The position numbers and the translations under genes are program-made. From a virus: a DNA stretch of 28,507 nucleotides. The first letter of the stretch is position 1, and every line of letters starts with the position of its first letter. The DNA lies in IMG/VR virus record IMGVR_UViG_3300045135_000496, positions 1 through 28,507 of that record, one strand, 5' to 3'. Shown here one piece after another: positions 26,376 to 28,507 of the stretch. The notes below the pieces were generated by a model. It had not been told where the DNA came from, searched no databases, and saw only the letters and a program-made list of their open reading frames with translations.

Positions 26376-28507
26376 TTATACCAACTTAGCTTTAAGTAGT
26401 TTTTGTGATAGTCTGTTGACTTCTGTCTCAGGCATAGAGAAGAGATCTTCATCGCCCTCTAACAAGTCTCTGTCAGCGCCTACAGAGGCTATAGAGACTG
26501 TACCCTTAGCAAGTCCTTCAAGGTCTCCGAAGTCTAGGTTAGGTAAATCAATACCTTCTAAGCTACCGATGTTAGTGTTTGACCAGTCTAGTTCGCCTAT
26601 GTCAACACCTAGTTCACCTAACTGTGGTAGGTCTACTTCTGGTAGAGTGACATCTACGCCTGACCAATCTAAGTCTGGTGCATTGATGTCTAGGCTAGGT
26701 AGATCTGCAAGGTCAATACCAAGATCAAGAGCTGGAACACCTGAGAAGTCTATAGAGCCTATGTTAAGATCTAGATCGATCATCTCTGGTAGATTGATGT
26801 CTGGAAGGTCTCCAAAAGCTATACCACCAAAGTCAATGTCAGGTAGATCGAAGTCTAACTCATTAGCAATGTAGTCGGGTACTTCGAAGTCTGGTAGTTC
26901 ACCACCTTCTTCAACGTAGGTAACAATACCGTCCACTAGAGCCTTGTTAGTATCTCCTGTTTGGTCATACGTATTAAGACTCTCTACAGAGGCTTTGCCT
27001 AGAGGGTTATCAAGTCCTAGATCCTGTCCGTAGACGTCTCCTAACACACTAACACGGTCTTCGCCTGCAGCAATACGTAGAGCTGTTTCTGTAACTTCAC
27101 TGTACCCATCAGGTAGTATTGATGTTATAGAGTCACCGTAAGTAGATATTGCAGCATCTACAATGTCTTCACCGCTGTTTAGCTTCGCAGTGAACTCAAC
27201 ACTCTTCATAAGCTCAGGGGCTTTGACGTTTAGCTGATTAGCTACAGCGTCTAGACCATCTGAAGCTATTGAAGAAGCTACCTTCTCTACAGTGATTTCT
27301 TTGTCCCACGGATTAAAGTAGTCTCTCCAGCTAGGAGTCGAACGTCCACTATACAGTTTCTCATTGACTTCAGCAGATGGAGCACTATCAGAGCCTATCG
27401 AGCTATTGTAGTTTGAGTTGCCTATGCCGTTAGCTAGAGAGTAGCCTATATCTACCTCACCACTCTCAAAGGCATCGTTAGTTGTCTGTACAGCTTCTCC
27501 AGTATTTCTGAACATATCGTTTAGAGATACGTATTTATCTGTGCCTATGACACTTAGGTTGATCTTAGCGTCACCGTCACCATTAACAACTGAACTGATC
27601 TGTAGAGGTTTAAGCTGCTCTACAATACTATCAGCCATGAATGCGCCCTGTGCTGTTGACAGAGGGCTTGCACCAAATACTGTACCTACAAAGCCTACAG
27701 CCTCTGCCGCAAGTGCTGGAGCTACGTACAGATTAGCGAACGTCTCAGCGGCTAAGGTAGCTACGCCTGCAACGCTTATGTCATCTTCAGCGACAATCTC
27801 ACCATCTTGTACTGTTAGCTTAGGATTAGAGTCAATGATGTCAGTTCCTAACACTGAATCAATAGGCTCTAAAAGACTCCACCAAGTAGAGCCCTGCTCT
27901 TTAGCCCTAGCAGCTTGCATAGCAAGAGCTTCAACGCCTTTAGAGTTGGTTAGATCAAAGTTCTCACGTATGTAATCTTCGCCTACAAGATCAACTAACT
28001 CTGAAGGGTCTAGTTCTTTGTTGTAGCCTGAGTAATCAAGCATAACTGCTAAGTCTTTTTCAATCCCTGCAGTCTCTAAGACGTTTAACTGTTCTGCACC
28101 TTCAGTGCCTGTGATGTTATACTTACCACCTACTACAAGATCTGGAAGCTCTCCAGCACCGAAGGCTTTTGCAACATCAGAGTCTTCATTGCCTGTTACG
28201 TTATCAGTCAGCCAGTCGAAGAATCCTTTGTCGGCTATAGAGCCTACTTCAATCATTTCAATCTGTTCAGGATCTTGACCAAAGCCTTTAGCTAGAGTAG
28301 TGTATTGATCACGTAGCGCTTGGTTGTCTATAGCGCTTGTAAGTAGACCTTCAAACTGATCTGTACTATCTACAGTCTTAGTTTCACCTGTGTACGGATC
28401 TACGAAGCTATATTGAATACCACCAGCTACGTCACCAGTAATGTTGAAGGCATCTAAGCCATAAGCATCTTCTAAAGCCTTCTCTGCAGCCTGTGCAGAT
28501 GCGAAGT
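26376..28507 (-). CDS. large acidic repeat virion protein (5' end outside window)
   Basis: The reading frame is open to the right edge: 83 more codons precede the ATG at 28256, which has no ribosome site. At least 709 residues are visible. The first visible part reads FASAQAAEKALEDAYGLDAF. Most of it is acidic with no clear domain. The C-terminal portion, about 26510-26900, is an array of alternating Asp and Leu/Ile/Pro words (LPDIDF, LPDINLPE, IDLADLPSLD, LPEVDLPQL), suggesting a beta-solenoid or extended fibre. The last residues are basic (QKLLKAKLV). It is likely a structural protein of the tail or internal core; the function is not recognised. Confidence 0.75.
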   Translation of the reverse strand, partial: FASAQAAEKALEDAYGLDAFNITGDVAGGIQYSFVDPYTGETKTVDSTDQFEGLLTSAIDNQALRDQYTTLAKGFGQDPEQIEMIEVGSIADKGFFDWLTDNVTGNEDSDVAKAFGAGELPDLVVGGKYNITGTEGAEQLNVLETAGIEKDLAVMLDYSGYNKELDPSELVDLVGEDYIRENFDLTNSKGVEALAMQAARAKEQGSTWWSLLEPIDSVLGTDIIDSNPKLTVQDGEIVAEDDISVAGVATLAAETFANLYVAPALAAEAVGFVGTVFGASPLSTAQGAFMADSIVEQLKPLQISSVVNGDGDAKINLSVIGTDKYVSLNDMFRNTGEAVQTTNDAFESGEVDIGYSLANGIGNSNYNSSIGSDSAPSAEVNEKLYSGRSTPSWRDYFNPWDKEITVEKVASSIASDGLDAVANQLNVKAPELMKSVEFTAKLNSGEDIVDAAISTYGDSITSILPDGYSEVTETALRIAAGEDRVSVLGDVYGQDLGLDNPLGKASVESLNTYDQTGDTNKALVDGIVTYVEEGGELPDFEVPDYIANELDFDLPDIDFGGIAFGDLPDINLPEMIDLDLNIGSIDFSGVPALDLGIDLADLPSLDINAPDLDWSGVDVTLPEVDLPQLGELGVDIGELDWSNTNIGSLEGIDLPNLDFGDLEGLAKGTVSIASVGADRDLLEGDEDLFSMPETEVNRLSQKLLKAKLV

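Noticed and set aside
26416-26874. 152-aa plus-strand frame opposite the acidic repeats
   Set aside because: Its Ser/Pro/Arg-rich composition follows from the antisense of Asp/Leu repeats, and no ribosome site or operon context supports it.
27541-27975. 144-aa plus-strand frame opposite the edge gene
   Set aside because: No ribosome site, and it is antisense to a continuous, better supported virion gene.

Overview
The window looks like part of the genome of a lytic, podovirus-like tailed phage, probably marine. The signs are a T7-type replication set (primase-helicase, family A DNA polymerase, acidic-tailed ssDNA-binding protein, 5'-3' exonuclease, endonuclease I), a nucleotide-supply set (MazG-like hydrolase, glutaredoxin, class I ribonucleotide reductase alpha and beta, ThyX), and a T7-like order of virion genes. 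No phage RNA polymerase, integrase, repressor or lysis gene is visible. The promoters match the bacterial sigma-70 consensus closely, so host RNA polymerase probably transcribes the genome. That combination recalls SIO1/VpV262-like and HMO-2011-like marine podoviruses, but this placement rests on gene content and is an inference. I recognise no specific named phage, and the host is not determinable from the sequence; it is a bacterium with ordinary Shine-Dalgarno and sigma-70 signals.

Layout. (1) Positions 1-4177, minus strand: a packaging/head arm read leftward (AT-hook small-terminase candidate, large terminase, portal, a small out-of-frame coiled-coil gene overlapping the portal tail, then a small gene cut by the left edge). 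(2) Positions 4178-5111: a 934-base gene-free region between divergent promoters, with eleven exact CTACACAG copies and a C-rich tract; it is the best candidate for an origin, packaging or control site. (3) Positions 5112-19543, plus strand: a dense early/middle arm with three sigma-70 promoters (near 5.05, 7.43 and 12.13 kb). It starts with small early genes and a PAPS-reductase-like enzyme, continues through replication genes, and ends with nucleotide metabolism interleaved with many small genes. (4) Positions 19544-19605: a strong hairpin terminator where the two arms meet. (5) Positions 19606-28507, minus strand: a virion arm read leftward (a large protein open at the right edge, tail tubular A-like, tail tubular B-like, a mini tail-fibre-like protein, and three probable internal virion/ejection proteins).

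If the genome map is circular or circularly permuted, the left arm running off position 1 would rejoin the right arm entering at 28507. There would then be one late transcription direction from 4.3 kb through capsid genes outside the window to the terminator at 19.6 kb, and one early direction from 5.05 kb to the same terminator. Genes are packed tightly, with ATGA and TAATG overlaps almost everywhere, so translational coupling is likely.

How the genes work together: the early arm would take over the cell and supply deoxynucleotides (NrdA/NrdB with glutaredoxin, ThyX, MazG), with exonuclease and endonuclease I probably degrading host DNA. The primase-helicase, polymerase and SSB form a T7-like replisome. 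The late arm would build the portal, packaging motor, short tail and ejection proteins.
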